A DNA stretch of 64,000 nucleotides, taken from Rhizobium leguminosarum bv. trifolii WSM1325. GTDB taxonomy: Bacteria > Pseudomonadota > Alphaproteobacteria > Rhizobiales > Rhizobiaceae. Below are positions 25,825 to 34,091 of the stretch, one piece after another. Every line of letters begins with the position of its first letter. Position 1 is the first letter of the stretch. The translations under genes and the position numbers were made by a program. The stretch lies in assembly GCA_000023185.1 (NCBI GenBank), contig CP001622.1:2294001-2358000 (forward strand), given 5' to 3'. The notes beneath the pieces were generated by a model. That model saw nothing but the letters and a program-made list of their open reading frames with translations. It had not been told where the DNA came from and did not search any database.

Positions 25825-27360
25825 ATGAGTACCGGCGTAAGCACATCGACCGACAAGATCATCGTCGACAGGTCGCGCAGCCACCGCAACAAGGCCGTTT
25901 CCAAGGCCGTGCGGCAGACGCGCGAACGTCTTCAGTCCGGTCATGCGTCAAATTCCTCCTTCGATCGTGACGTGCTCAACATGTATGTGGCATCGGTGCT
26001 GCAGAGCGCGTCGCTCATGCCGCTCTTCGTCGTCATCATCACCGCGCTTGGCGTCTATTTCACCCAGAACACCCAATTGCTCTTCTGGGCGCTGCTGACG
26101 CTCACCTGTCATACCGGCAATATCCTGCTGGCGCGCCGCGCCCGCCGGCAGGAAATCACCTCCGAGAACGCCCGCAAATGGCGCCGCCTGCTGCTCTCCG
26201 GCCAGTTCCTGCTCGGCTGCTGCTGGGCCGTCTTCGCGCTGCAAGGCTGCGACACCTGCGAGCCATCGAGTTTCATTCTCTATAAGGGCGCGACGCTGCT
26301 GATCGCGCTCTCCGTCACGGCGATGTCGAACTTCATGCTGACGCCTGCCGTGCTCGCCGCCTTCTCACCGGCGGTCCTAGCGCTCGCCGCCAAGAGCGGC
26401 CTGTCGCGCGACCTGCTCGAAATCAGCCTGACGGTGGCCTTCACCACCACTCTTGTCTTCTTCAATTATATCAGCGACCGGCTCTTCAAGTCGAACCTCA
26501 GGATTCTCTCATATCAGTCGGAGAAGGACGACCTGATCGCAGAGCTGGAAGTGGCGAAATCGATGTCGGACGAGGCTCGCCGCCGCGCCGAAGAGGCGAA
26601 CCTCGCCAAGTCGCGCTTCCTTGCCTCCATGTCGCACGAGCTTCGAACCCCGCTCAACGCGATCCTCGGCTTTTCCGAGGTGATGTCGGCCGAAGTCATG
26701 GGGCCGCTCGCCAATCCGACCTACAAGGAATATGCGGGCGACATTCACCGCTCCGGCCAGCATCTGCTCGATCTCATCAACGAGATCCTCGACCTGTCGC
26801 GCATCGAGGCCGGCAAATACGAGCTGAGCGAAGAGGCGATTTCGCTGCTCGATATCACCGAAGATTGCATCGGCATGGTCCAGCTGCGCGCCCGCGCCAA
26901 GAACATTGCCATTTCGGACCAATTCGAGCGGCAGCTGCCGGCCATCTGGGCCGACGAGAAGTCGATGCGCCAGGTGGTGCTCAACCTTCTCTCCAATGCG
27001 GTCAAGTTCACGCCGCAGGGCGGCGAGATCCACGTTAAGGTCGGCTGGACAGCTGGCGGCGGCCAGTACATCTCGATCAAGGACAACGGCCCCGGCATTC
27101 CGGAAGAAGAAATTCCCGTCGTCCTGTCGGCCTTTGGCCAGGGCTCGATCGCCATCAAGAGCGCCGAACAGGGTACCGGCCTCGGCCTGCCGATCGTCCA
27201 GGCGATCCTTGCCAAACATGATGGGCAGTTCCTGCTGAAATCGAAACTGCGCGAGGGCACCGAAGTCATCGCCATCCTGCCTGCCAAGCGCGTGCTCCAG
27301 AGCCTGCCGGCCGTCGAAGAGGCTCACGCCGTTGCGCGCAAGCGCAAGAGTTTTGCCTGA
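25825..27360 (+). CDS. Membrane sensor histidine kinase, PdhS/DivJ/PleC-like
   Basis: 511-aa kinase. Residues 50-215 hold about five to six hydrophobic segments with no periplasmic sensor domain; a coiled coil (about 225-260) leads to the HisKA domain with phospho-acceptor H271 in SHELRTPLNAILGFSEVM, then the ATPase with N-box NLLSNAVKFTP, G1 KDNGPGIP and G2 GTGLGLP. The string FGQGSIAIKSAEQGTGLGLP resembles the PdhS/PleC/DivJ group that acts on DivK and governs polarity and division in alphaproteobacteria; this placement is inference. No response regulator is adjacent. ATG 25825 was chosen over GTG 25819; the ribosome site (GGGATGAAG) is weak for either. Confidence 0.85.
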   Translation: MSTGVSTSTDKIIVDRSRSHRNKAVSKAVRQTRERLQSGHASNSSFDRDVLNMYVASVLQSASLMPLFVVIITALGVYFTQNTQLLFWALLTLTCHTGNILLARRARRQEITSENARKWRRLLLSGQFLLGCCWAVFALQGCDTCEPSSFILYKGATLLIALSVTAMSNFMLTPAVLAAFSPAVLALAAKSGLSRDLLEISLTVAFTTTLVFFNYISDRLFKSNLRILSYQSEKDDLIAELEVAKSMSDEARRRAEEANLAKSRFLASMSHELRTPLNAILGFSEVMSAEVMGPLANPTYKEYAGDIHRSGQHLLDLINEILDLSRIEAGKYELSEEAISLLDITEDCIGMVQLRARAKNIAISDQFERQLPAIWADEKSMRQVVLNLLSNAVKFTPQGGEIHVKVGWTAGGGQYISIKDNGPGIPEEEIPVVLSAFGQGSIAIKSAEQGTGLGLPIVQAILAKHDGQFLLKSKLREGTEVIAILPAKRVLQSLPAVEEAHAVARKRKSFA

Positions 27361-27361
27361 T

Positions 27362-27742
27362 TCAGCTAAAAAACAGGTGCTTGCCGAGGACGAAGCCGAG
27401 ATAGAGGCAGCAGGCGGCGATCATGCAGGTCACCGCGAAGGAGCCGAGATCCTTGGCATGTTTGCCAACGATCGAAATCTCCGGCGAAATCCGGTCGATC
27501 ACCTCTTCGACAGCGGTATTCATCGCCTCCATCGAAAAGAGCCCGAGAAACAGAAGCACGGCGACGACGATCTCGCCGATACTAGCACCGACGAGCGCCA
27601 GCGCCGCGATCGAAACGACGAAGAAACCGAGTTCCTGGCGGAAGGCTGCCTCTTTCAGCACCCGCAGGAAACCCGCCCAGGAATAGCTGGCGGCGGCGAT
27701 GAAATGCCGAAGTCCGGTCTCTTTCGTCACCGCAGGCTTCAT
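27362..27742 (-). CDS. dgkA: Diacylglycerol kinase
   Basis: Small trimeric inner-membrane kinase, 126 aa, which phosphorylates diacylglycerol for phospholipid recycling, for instance after membrane-derived glucan modification. It shows the N-terminal amphipathic LRVLKEAAFRQELGFF (substrate Glu), three hydrophobic segments, and active-site motif FSMEAMNTAVEEVIDRI with the catalytic Glu residues and NTAVE. The convergent kinase gene ends 1 bp away. ATG 27742 was taken over the adjacent TTG 27745. Confidence 0.93.
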   Translation of the reverse strand: MKPAVTKETGLRHFIAAASYSWAGFLRVLKEAAFRQELGFFVVSIAALALVGASIGEIVVAVLLFLGLFSMEAMNTAVEEVIDRISPEISIVGKHAKDLGSFAVTCMIAACCLYLGFVLGKHLFFS

Positions 27743-27871
27743 CAAGATGCCCTTCCTCTTCCTGTTGCATCAAACCGGGGAGCCTCCCCATCAATGAGCG
27801 AATACGCAAATACCGAATCCACTTGAGCCGCGCAAGCGAACGCGTGCGGATCGACGGCGCTCACTGCGGCC

Positions 27872-28888
27872 TTAATGCTTGTTCGACACACCTGCCTGGG
27901 CGAAGGTCGCCATGCCGGAATGACAGGCGGCGGCCGCTTTAACGATGCCGGCGGCAAGTGCGGCACCGGTGCCTTCGCCGAGCCGCATGCCGAGCGCCAG
28001 AAGCGGCGTCTTGCCGAGCATCTCGATTGCGCGAAGATGTCCGGGCTCGCCGGAGACATGACCGATCAGGCAATGATCGAGCGCCGAAGGATTGGCGGCT
28101 TTCAGGATCGCGGCCGCGGCGGTCGCGACATAACCGTCGATCAGCACCGGGATGCGTTCCATGCGCGCAGCAAGGATGGCGCCGGCCATCGCCGCGATCT
28201 CGCGGCCGCCAAGCCGGCGCATGATCTCGAGCGGATCGTCGAGATGGTCAGCATGCAACGCCACCGCCTTTTCCACTGCCGCGATCTTGCGCTCCAGCAT
28301 CTCGCCTTCCGAACCGGTGCCGGGTCCCACCCAGTCGCGCGCCGAACCGCCGTAAAGCGCATAGTTGATCGCCGCCGCAATCGTCGTATTGCCGATGCCC
28401 ATCTCGCCGATGCAGAGCAGGTCGGTGCCGCCGGCGATCGCCTCCATGCCGAAGGCCATGGTCGCGGCGCAATCGCGCTCGGAAAGTGCTGCCTCCTCGG
28501 TGATGTCGCCGGTGGGATAATCGAGCGCCAGATCGAAGACTTTCAATCCGAGATCATAGGCGACACAGATCTGGTTGATCGCCGCACCGCCGGCTGCAAA
28601 GTTCTCGACCATCTGTTGCGTCACCGTTGGCGGAAAAGGTGTGATCCCCTGCCTGGTGACGCCGTGATTGCCGGCAAAGATCGCCACCAGCGGCCGGTTG
28701 ACGGCAGGTGTGCGGCCCGTCCAAGCGGCAAGCCAGAAGGCGATCTCTTCGAGCCGTCCGAGCGCACCCGGCGGCTTGGTCAGCTGCGCGTCACGTTCGC
28801 GCGCCGCCACCAGCGCGCGGGCGTCCGGCCCCGGCAGGTCGCGGAGCAGGGTACGGAAATCGTCGAACGGCAGGCCTGAAACGCTCAT
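27872..28888 (-). CDS. cobT: Nicotinate-nucleotide--dimethylbenzimidazole phosphoribosyltransferase
   Basis: Nucleotide-loop assembly enzyme of cobalamin synthesis (338 aa, the normal length): it makes alpha-ribazole phosphate from nicotinate mononucleotide and dimethylbenzimidazole. Landmarks are [47 protein letters not shown] and the C-terminal [15 protein letters not shown] with the catalytic Glu. The open frame continues about 1 kb upstream but that part is antisense to cobS. It is divergent from cobS over 156 bp, in which I see no B12 riboswitch. Confidence 0.95.
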   Translation of the reverse strand: MSVSGLPFDDFRTLLRDLPGPDARALVAARERDAQLTKPPGALGRLEEIAFWLAAWTGRTPAVNRPLVAIFAGNHGVTRQGITPFPPTVTQQMVENFAAGGAAINQICVAYDLGLKVFDLALDYPTGDITEEAALSERDCAATMAFGMEAIAGGTDLLCIGEMGIGNTTIAAAINYALYGGSARDWVGPGTGSEGEMLERKIAAVEKAVALHADHLDDPLEIMRRLGGREIAAMAGAILAARMERIPVLIDGYVATAAAAILKAANPSALDHCLIGHVSGEPGHLRAIEMLGKTPLLALGMRLGEGTGAALAAGIVKAAAACHSGMATFAQAGVSNKH

Positions 28889-29044
28889 CTGTGCGGTTTT
28901 CCTATAAATCCGGGTATTCTTGTTTTTTCCCCGCAAATCAGCTTCTTTGCGGATGGAAACTCTCTTAAAGCGGGCGGACGAGGCGAACAACTCCAAAAGC
29001 GCAGCCGAGACCATAAGCCGAGACCTCCGGCAGAACGAAACAGA

Positions 29045-29827
29045 ATGAAGATCAAGGACTATGCGGTCGATACCGCCCGCGCCGTCGCCTTCCTCAGCCG
29101 CATTCCCATGCGGCAATCGCTGTTCAAAGGTTATGACGGCAGGCTCGGCCCGCTGGTGCGCTCCTTTCCCTTTGCCGGCATCGTCATCGGCTTCATCCCC
29201 GCACTCGCCCTCTTCCTCCTTTTGGGGCTGCGCGCCGATCCGCTGATGGCAGCCCTGATCGCGCTTTCCGTCCAGGTCCTCGTCACCGGCGCGCTGCACG
29301 AGGACGGTCTGGCCGATACGGCCGACGGCATCGGCGGCGGCAAGAGCCGCGAACAGAGCCTGCTCATCATGAAGGATAGCCGGATCGGCACCTATGGCGC
29401 GATAGCCCTGATCCTCTCCTTCGCGATCCGCGCAGCCGCACTTGCCGCCATCGCCCGCCATTCCTCGCCGCTCACTGCTGCCCTCGCCATTCCCGCCGTC
29501 GCGGCTCTCAGCCGTGGCGCCATCGCCTGGCACTGGCAGCGGTTGGCACCGGCAAAGGCCGATGGCGTGGCCGCCTCGACCGGCCAGCCGGACGAGGCGG
29601 CGATGCAGTTTGCGCTCGCCTCGGCCGGCCTCGTCGCAGCGCTTCTGATCTGGCCGGCATTCGGCCTGCGGCCGCTGGTCGCAAGCCTGCTCGCCACCGG
29701 CATCGCAGGGTTTGCCTTCACCGCCTTCATCCGCCGCAAGCTTGCCGGCCACACCGGCGATACGCTGGGCGCGACGCAGCAAATTTGCGAGATCGCCACT
29801 CTTTGCGCCCTTGCCACGGCCCTTTGA
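29045..29827 (+). CDS. cobS: Adenosylcobinamide-GDP ribazoletransferase (cobalamin synthase)
   Basis: Integral inner-membrane enzyme of 260 aa joining adenosylcobinamide-GDP to alpha-ribazole (phosphate), the last ring-assembly step of B12; CobV in the Pseudomonas denitrificans nomenclature. The active-site stretch [17 protein letters not shown] followed by [18 protein letters not shown] is fully conserved, with about six hydrophobic segments around it. It uses the product of the divergent cobT gene. The DUF1289 gene starts 18 bp after its stop, so it heads a cobS-DUF1289-protease transcript. Confidence 0.95.
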   Translation: MKIKDYAVDTARAVAFLSRIPMRQSLFKGYDGRLGPLVRSFPFAGIVIGFIPALALFLLLGLRADPLMAALIALSVQVLVTGALHEDGLADTADGIGGGKSREQSLLIMKDSRIGTYGAIALILSFAIRAAALAAIARHSSPLTAALAIPAVAALSRGAIAWHWQRLAPAKADGVAASTGQPDEAAMQFALASAGLVAALLIWPAFGLRPLVASLLATGIAGFAFTAFIRRKLAGHTGDTLGATQQICEIATLCALATAL

Positions 29828-29845
29828 AACTCCGATATATCGCTC

Positions 29846-30064
29846 ATGCAAACACCCTGCATTCACGTCTGCTCGCTGGAACCCACCACCGGATTTTGCG
29901 CCGGATGCGGCCGGACTCTTCAGGAAATCGGCAGCTGGATGAGTTATTCCGACACCGAGCGAAGACGGATCATGGCGCTGCTGCCGGCAAGGCTCGCAGG
30001 CGCCGCCACGCCGTCGAACCGTATGAAAACGAGCCTCGCCGGTGGGCCGGAGCGGCCTTTATGA
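29846..30064 (+). CDS. DUF1289 small cysteine protein
   Basis: 72-aa protein with the DUF1289 pattern: PCIHVCSLEPTTGFCAGCGRT carries four Cys (spacing C-x3-C-x8-C-x2-C) and is followed by EIGSWMSYSDTERRRI. The Cys set suggests a small metal or Fe-S site; no function is established. It overlaps the following protease gene by 4 bp (ATGA). Confidence 0.85.
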   Translation: MQTPCIHVCSLEPTTGFCAGCGRTLQEIGSWMSYSDTERRRIMALLPARLAGAATPSNRMKTSLAGGPERPL

Positions 30065-30762
30065 TCCGTTTGACCGTCTTCCTCGTCGTGATCGGCATCG
30101 GCCTTGCCGTGCTGATTGTCAACAATGACAACAGCCGCATCCTTGGTCTGCAGAGCGATGACTTCGGCCGCGTCGTCTATCTGCTGCCGATCGCGCTGAT
30201 GTTGTCGGCCGGCATCTGGGCGAGCCGGCGCAGCATCGGCGAAACGATGCGCCAGATGATGATCTGGCTGGTCATCATCCTGGCGCTCGTGACCGTCTAC
30301 CTCTATCGCCAGGAAGCGCTCGGCGTCGGCAACAGGCTGCTCGCCGGCCTCGTTCCCGGCCGCGCCGTCGTCGTCACCACAAGCGAGGGCGGCCAGGAGA
30401 TCATCCTGCACAAGCTGCTGAACGGCCATTTCCAAGCCGATGTCGCAGTCAACGGCCAGACGATCGAGATGCTTGTCGATACCGGCGCCAGCATGGTGGC
30501 GCTGTCGCGCGAAGATGCCGAACGCATCGGCATCGACCTCTCCCGCCTCACCTATTCCATGACGGTCATGACCGCCAACGGCCGCGGCCGCGCAGCACCC
30601 GTCACGCTCGACCAGGTAGCGATCGGCCCGATCGTCCGCAACAATGTCGCAGCCAGCGTCTCCGAGGATGGCCGGCTCGACCAGAGCCTGCTCGGTATGA
30701 GCTTCCTGGAAACGCTGGGCTCGCTGCAGATGCAGACCGACGAACTCCGCATGCGCAACTAA
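30061..30762 (+). CDS. Membrane-anchored clan AA aspartic protease (TIGR02281 type)
   Basis: 233-aa protein with three N-terminal hydrophobic segments (about 3-20, 38-55, 68-82) and a C-terminal retropepsin-like domain (about 115-233). The single catalytic motif EMLVDTGASMVAL means it should act as a dimer. Later strands TYSMTVMTANGRGRAAPVTLDQVAIG and LLGMSFLETLG match the family. The physiological substrate is unknown. I chose ATG 30061 because it overlaps the DUF1289 stop; the frame is open further upstream, but there it overlaps the DUF1289 and cobS genes. Confidence 0.88.
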   Translation: MIRLTVFLVVIGIGLAVLIVNNDNSRILGLQSDDFGRVVYLLPIALMLSAGIWASRRSIGETMRQMMIWLVIILALVTVYLYRQEALGVGNRLLAGLVPGRAVVVTTSEGGQEIILHKLLNGHFQADVAVNGQTIEMLVDTGASMVALSREDAERIGIDLSRLTYSMTVMTANGRGRAAPVTLDQVAIGPIVRNNVAASVSEDGRLDQSLLGMSFLETLGSLQMQTDELRMRN

Positions 30763-30853
30763 TTGCGGCTCCACCGCTTTACGGCGACGAGCGGATCTGG
30801 CAGCTTGAGCGCAAGAACAACAAGACCACAAAGAACAATAAGAAACTCCTGCC

Positions 30854-30951
30854 GCATAATTCCTTAAATCGGAATCGATTTAAGGAATTATGCAACAATT
30901 CAAAGTGCTACAGCGTCCTTTGCGCGTCTGAAAAGACGCGCGGCGCTGTAG
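30854..30951. repeat. Two tandem palindromes downstream of the protease gene
   Basis: First hairpin (30854-30893): perfect 18-bp stem GCATAATTCCTTAAATCG with a GAAT loop, strikingly AT-rich. Second (30908-30951): CTACAGCG and CGCTGTAG outer arms around GCGCGTCT/AGACGCGC with a GAAA loop. Both look like rhizobial dispersed palindromes. The second can end transcription of the plus-strand protease gene, although no T-run follows. Confidence 0.75.
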
Positions 30952-31027
30952 TCTGGTGGCACCGCATGTTCGACCGGCCTTCGCCCGCGGCGAGGCCTTG
31001 ACCCATGGGTGCGACAGGAGCTTCGCA

Positions 31028-31465
31028 ATGAATTCACTCTGGCCGATCGTCATCGGCGGCGCTCTGCCGGCCCTGTTCTGGGGCATTACCGCCATCTTCC
31101 AGAAGCAGAGCGCCACATCAGCCACCGGCTCCGCTGTCTACCTGATCGCCTTCGGCGCCGCCTGTGCGTTGGCTGGGCTAATTGCCGCCCTGATTTGGCG
31201 CCCTGCCCCCTGGACCGCCGAAGGTCTCGGCTTTGCCGCCACCGCAGGCGCCTGCTTTGCCGTCGGCACCGGCCTGATCAGCTTTGCGCTTTTCACTTAC
31301 GGTGTTCCCGTCTCGAAACTCGCGCCGATCTGGAGCTGCAACGTACTGGTGACGCTGGCGATCGGCGCCGTCTTTCTCGGCGAAGCCTCCGAGCTCGACG
31401 TAATGAAGCTCGTCGCCGGCACCCTCCTCATCATCTCGGGCGCCCTTCTCGTCAGCAGCGCTTGA
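31028..31465 (+). CDS. Small EamA/DMT-type membrane transporter
   Basis: 145-aa protein with about five hydrophobic helices, matching a single EamA-type half (drug/metabolite transporter superfamily), so it would function as a dimer. Landmarks: GGALPALFWGITAIFQKQSA, SFALFTYGVPVSKLAPIWSCN and GAVFLGEASELDVMKLVAGTLLIISGAL in pieces. Substrate unknown. ATG 31028 follows CAGGAG by 7 bases. The last 90 bases (31376-31465) recur almost unchanged at 33479-33568, showing that this gene's tail was duplicated. Confidence 0.82.
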   Translation: MNSLWPIVIGGALPALFWGITAIFQKQSATSATGSAVYLIAFGAACALAGLIAALIWRPAPWTAEGLGFAATAGACFAVGTGLISFALFTYGVPVSKLAPIWSCNVLVTLAIGAVFLGEASELDVMKLVAGTLLIISGALLVSSA

Positions 31466-31565
31466 CGGGGACTGGTGCGCCGCCACATGCTCCTGCGTTG
31501 CAGCGCCTTCTGCTTTGTTGATATCCTGCGTCCAGGCGCCTCTGCGCGCCGTACCGGAGCTCGAC

Positions 31566-32489
31566 ATGAACCCACGACAATTGAAGACATTCCTTGCGGT
31601 GATCCGGCACGAAAATCTCACGCGCGCCGCTGCCGAGGTCAATCTCGCTCAGTCAAGCCTCAGCGACCAGATACAGGCGCTGGAAGAGGAACTGGGCGCA
31701 GAACTCTTCCTCCGCTCCCGGCAGGGCGTCGTCCCGACAGCGGCAGGTTCGGTCCTCAAGGCTTACGCCGAAGAGATACTGGCGCTGAACGACGAAGCGA
31801 ATGCCGCCGTCAGCGCCGCAGCCGGCAGTGCGGAGCAGTCCGTCACCTTGGGCACGCTCGAAACCATCGCCGCCGAAAGACTGGCGCCGTGGCTGTCACT
31901 CTTTCGCAAGAAGAACCCAGACGTCGGCCTCAAGCTCAAGGTCGGCGGCAGCGGCGAATTACTTGCGCAATTGCAGCACGGCTCGATCGACGTCGCCTTC
32001 ACCTTCGATCGCGGGCAGCAGGATGAGCGCTTCCTGACGCGCCGCATCTGCAGCGAACCGCTGGTGCTGATTGGCGGTCGCGATTCGCAAGCTCGGCTAC
32101 CTGCAAGCCTCGCGGCACTGAGCACCGCCCCCTTCGTCGCCACCGAAACCGGCTGCGTCTACCGTCACCTGTTCGACACTGCCTTTGCCGAAGCGCAGAT
32201 TGCAGCACCATCAATCGTCACCGAAGCCGGCAGCATCGCGACGATCATCCGGCTCGTCGCATCCGGCACCGGTTATGGCCTCGTACCGCGCCTTGCGGTC
32301 GGCCCGGCCGCAACACGGGGCGACGTCGTCGAACTACCATGGCCGGGCAATCCACCTGCCGCTTCACTGGTGATGATGTGGCGGCGCAGGCGCGTGCAGC
32401 CGCCGGCGCTTACCCTCTTGCTGCAATCGGCAAGCGAAGAACTCTCGCCGCTCAGACCAGCCGATGCCCGCCTTCGACATGCAGGATAG
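31566..32489 (+). CDS. LysR-family transcriptional regulator
   Basis: 307-aa regulator: winged helix MNPRQLKTFLAVIRHENLTRAA, recognition region VNLAQSSLSDQIQALEEELGAEL, and effector domain with VTLGTLETIAAERLAPWL, a CysB/CbbR-like fold. The ATG at 31566 begins the canonical RQLKTFLAV strand. Its 3' end overlaps the convergent SDR gene by 38 bp, which is unusual and means the two cannot evolve freely there. The LysR and SDR genes lie between two copies of the EamA-gene tail. It may regulate the SDR or EamA gene. Confidence 0.88.
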   Translation: MNPRQLKTFLAVIRHENLTRAAAEVNLAQSSLSDQIQALEEELGAELFLRSRQGVVPTAAGSVLKAYAEEILALNDEANAAVSAAAGSAEQSVTLGTLETIAAERLAPWLSLFRKKNPDVGLKLKVGGSGELLAQLQHGSIDVAFTFDRGQQDERFLTRRICSEPLVLIGGRDSQARLPASLAALSTAPFVATETGCVYRHLFDTAFAEAQIAAPSIVTEAGSIATIIRLVASGTGYGLVPRLAVGPAATRGDVVELPWPGNPPAASLVMMWRRRRVQPPALTLLLQSASEELSPLRPADARLRHAG

Positions 32490-33189
32490 TGCCTGTCGTG
32501 AAGCCGTTGCCGATCAGGAAGCGGATCGCATCGGCAATATCATCGGGCCGTCCAACGCGTCCGGCCGGCAGGCGCTGTGCCATCGCATCAAGCGTTGCCT
32601 GCTTGGCCTCGCCGGCGACGAAGCTCCAGATCGGCGTGTCCACCCATCCGGGCGACACCGCGTTGATCCGGATCGGCGCCAGTTCAACAGCAAGCGCCCT
32701 GACCATGCCTTCGAGCGCCGCATTGACGGCTGCGACCACCGATCCACGCGCCGCCGGCCGGTAGGCCGCGACACCTGACGTATAGGTGATCGATCCTGAC
32801 GGCGGCAAATGGGCGGCACCATATTTTGCCAGCAGCAGCGGCCCGTAGATTTTGCTTTCGACCACCCTTTGCGCCGCCGCAAGCTCGATCTTAGGCAGTA
32901 GCTGATAGGCGCCTTCGATATCGGCCGCCGTGCTGACGATGTGATCGACCCGCCCACTATTGCGGAACAGCGTCGCGACCTCTTCCTCGCGCGATATATC
33001 AACGGCGACCGTCGCCAATCCAGGATGCTCGCCGAGATCGCGGCGGGCCGCCGCTAGCTTATCTTCACTGCGTCCTGCGATCGTTACCGCCGCCCCTTCC
33101 CCGAGCAAGCGCCTCGCCAGCGCCAGCCCCATTCCGGAACTGCCGCCAACAATAATGATCCTCGCGCCTTCGATCCTGATATCCGTCAT
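32452..33189 (-). CDS. SDR-family oxidoreductase lacking the usual Tyr-x3-Lys
   Basis: 245-aa Rossmann protein. The cofactor motif GGSSGMGLALARRL (TGxxxGxG type) and AGRSEDKL are normal, and the C-terminal NAVSPGWVDTP and GTILHVEGGHRLV match SDRs. But where the catalytic Tyr-x3-Lys should be, the sequence reads TSGVAAYRPAARGSVVAAVNAALEG: the position aligned with the YxxxK helix is SVVAAVN, so the usual Tyr and Lys are absent. It may be a member of the known atypical SDRs or may bind rather than oxidise its ligand. The start follows AAGGAG by 7 bases. Confidence 0.83.
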   Translation of the reverse strand: MTDIRIEGARIIIVGGSSGMGLALARRLLGEGAAVTIAGRSEDKLAAARRDLGEHPGLATVAVDISREEEVATLFRNSGRVDHIVSTAADIEGAYQLLPKIELAAAQRVVESKIYGPLLLAKYGAAHLPPSGSITYTSGVAAYRPAARGSVVAAVNAALEGMVRALAVELAPIRINAVSPGWVDTPIWSFVAGEAKQATLDAMAQRLPAGRVGRPDDIADAIRFLIGNGFTTGTILHVEGGHRLV

Positions 33190-33300
33190 CTGCCATCTCC
33201 TTCTCGGCTGATGCAGCAGATGCCTCGGATCAGAGCGAAAGAAAAACGGAAGAAACCGATGGCGTCATCGGGTTTTCCGATGGCGCGTGTTCGGGTGATT

Positions 33301-33469
33301 GATCAGTTCCGCAGCCGGTAGTCGGTCTTGAAGATCCAGGCGAGCGTTCCCAGGCAGATCACCAGGAACACCGTGATCATCGCCAGGCTGATCGCCGGGT
33401 TGACGTCGGCGATCCCGTAAAAACTCCAGCGGAAGCCGCTGAAGATAGGGCACCGGGTTGAAGTGGCTG
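33301..33469 (-). pseudogene. Duplicated 3' fragment of the ABC-2 permease gene
   Basis: This stretch matches the tail of the ABC-2 permease gene at 34090-34258 in the same orientation: about 8 differences in the first 140 bases by eye, then a 2-base deletion (near 33441) that breaks the frame. It ends abruptly at about 33469, where sequence matching the EamA-gene tail takes over within 10 bases. It has no start and cannot be expressed as a permease. Confidence 0.85.
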
Positions 33470-33478
33470 GCGGCACGA

Positions 33479-33568
33479 CTCGGCGAAGCCTCCGAGCTCG
33501 ACATAATGAAGCTCGTCGCCGGCATCCTCCTCATCATCTCGGGCGCCCTTCTCGTCAGCAGCGCCTGA
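33479..33568 (+). pseudogene. Duplicated 3' fragment of the EamA-type gene
   Basis: It repeats the last 90 bases of the EamA-type gene (31376-31465) with only 3 differences, same orientation, including the stop codon; the encoded end would be LGEASELDIMKLVAG and on to SSA. It is fused directly to the permease fragment on its left. The copies are direct repeats 2.1 kb apart that bracket the LysR and SDR genes. Confidence 0.88.
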
Positions 33569-33589
33569 CGGAAAACTGGCGCAATGCGC

Positions 33590-34060
33590 TCAGTACGAGA
33601 TGAGGACTTCACCGATCCTCGGGCGTTGCCTTGCAACCAGCAGAGTCGTGACACCAGAGTCAGCCTCACCGGACAAAATATCGACGGTAGCACGCCGACC
33701 GAAGAACTCGATCCGTGATCGCAAATTCCGGAAGGAACAAGAATTGGGTGAGCAATAGATGCTCAATTCACCATGCGCCTCTGAGCCCGAAAACACTGTA
33801 ATTGCAAGATTAATGCCGAGATCGTCATGCTTGGCGAGACTGCATGTGTCGTCGGGAAGGCATGACACCTCGGCAGAGAAAGGCTCTTTTCCCTCGACCA
33901 CCACAGCAAAGGTAACCTTGACGGGATGGGCGGCCTCCTGCGATGGGCCTTGCTGCGGTGCTAGGTAATAGATGGATGCGATTGCGAGGCATCCAAGCAC
34001 ATTGCTGCTGACCATCAGATTGCCCCATGACCGATGACCTCTTGCTGAGCAATCTTTCAT
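33590..34060 (-). CDS. Hypothetical secreted or membrane-anchored protein
   Basis: Up to 156 aa (141 aa if it starts at ATG 34015, which has GGGG 7 bases upstream; ATG 34060 has no ribosome site). A hydrophobic N-terminal segment (NVLGCLAIASIYYLA) is followed by VKVTFAVVVEGKEPFSAEVSCLPDDTCSLAK and SIYCSPNSCSFRNLRS, with four Cys that could form disulfides in the periplasm. I recognise no family. Base composition is lower in GC and codon use less biased than its neighbours. It is sandwiched between the intact and duplicated permease tails, suggesting arrival by insertion. Confidence 0.6.
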   Translation of the reverse strand: MKDCSARGHRSWGNLMVSSNVLGCLAIASIYYLAPQQGPSQEAAHPVKVTFAVVVEGKEPFSAEVSCLPDDTCSLAKHDDLGINLAITVFSGSEAHGELSIYCSPNSCSFRNLRSRIEFFGRRATVDILSGEADSGVTTLLVARQRPRIGEVLISY

Positions 34061-34091
34061 GTTGAAATTGCGGCACTTCCTGAGGGCCGGA

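Noticed and set aside
28889..29044. B12 riboswitch between cobT and cobS
   Set aside because: I searched by eye for the conserved B12-box and found no match; the gap is also short for that riboswitch.
28889..29866. Upstream extension of the cobT frame through the cobS region
   Set aside because: The extension is antisense to cobS, reads as Gly/Glu/Arg-rich non-protein, and CobT has its normal length from 28888.
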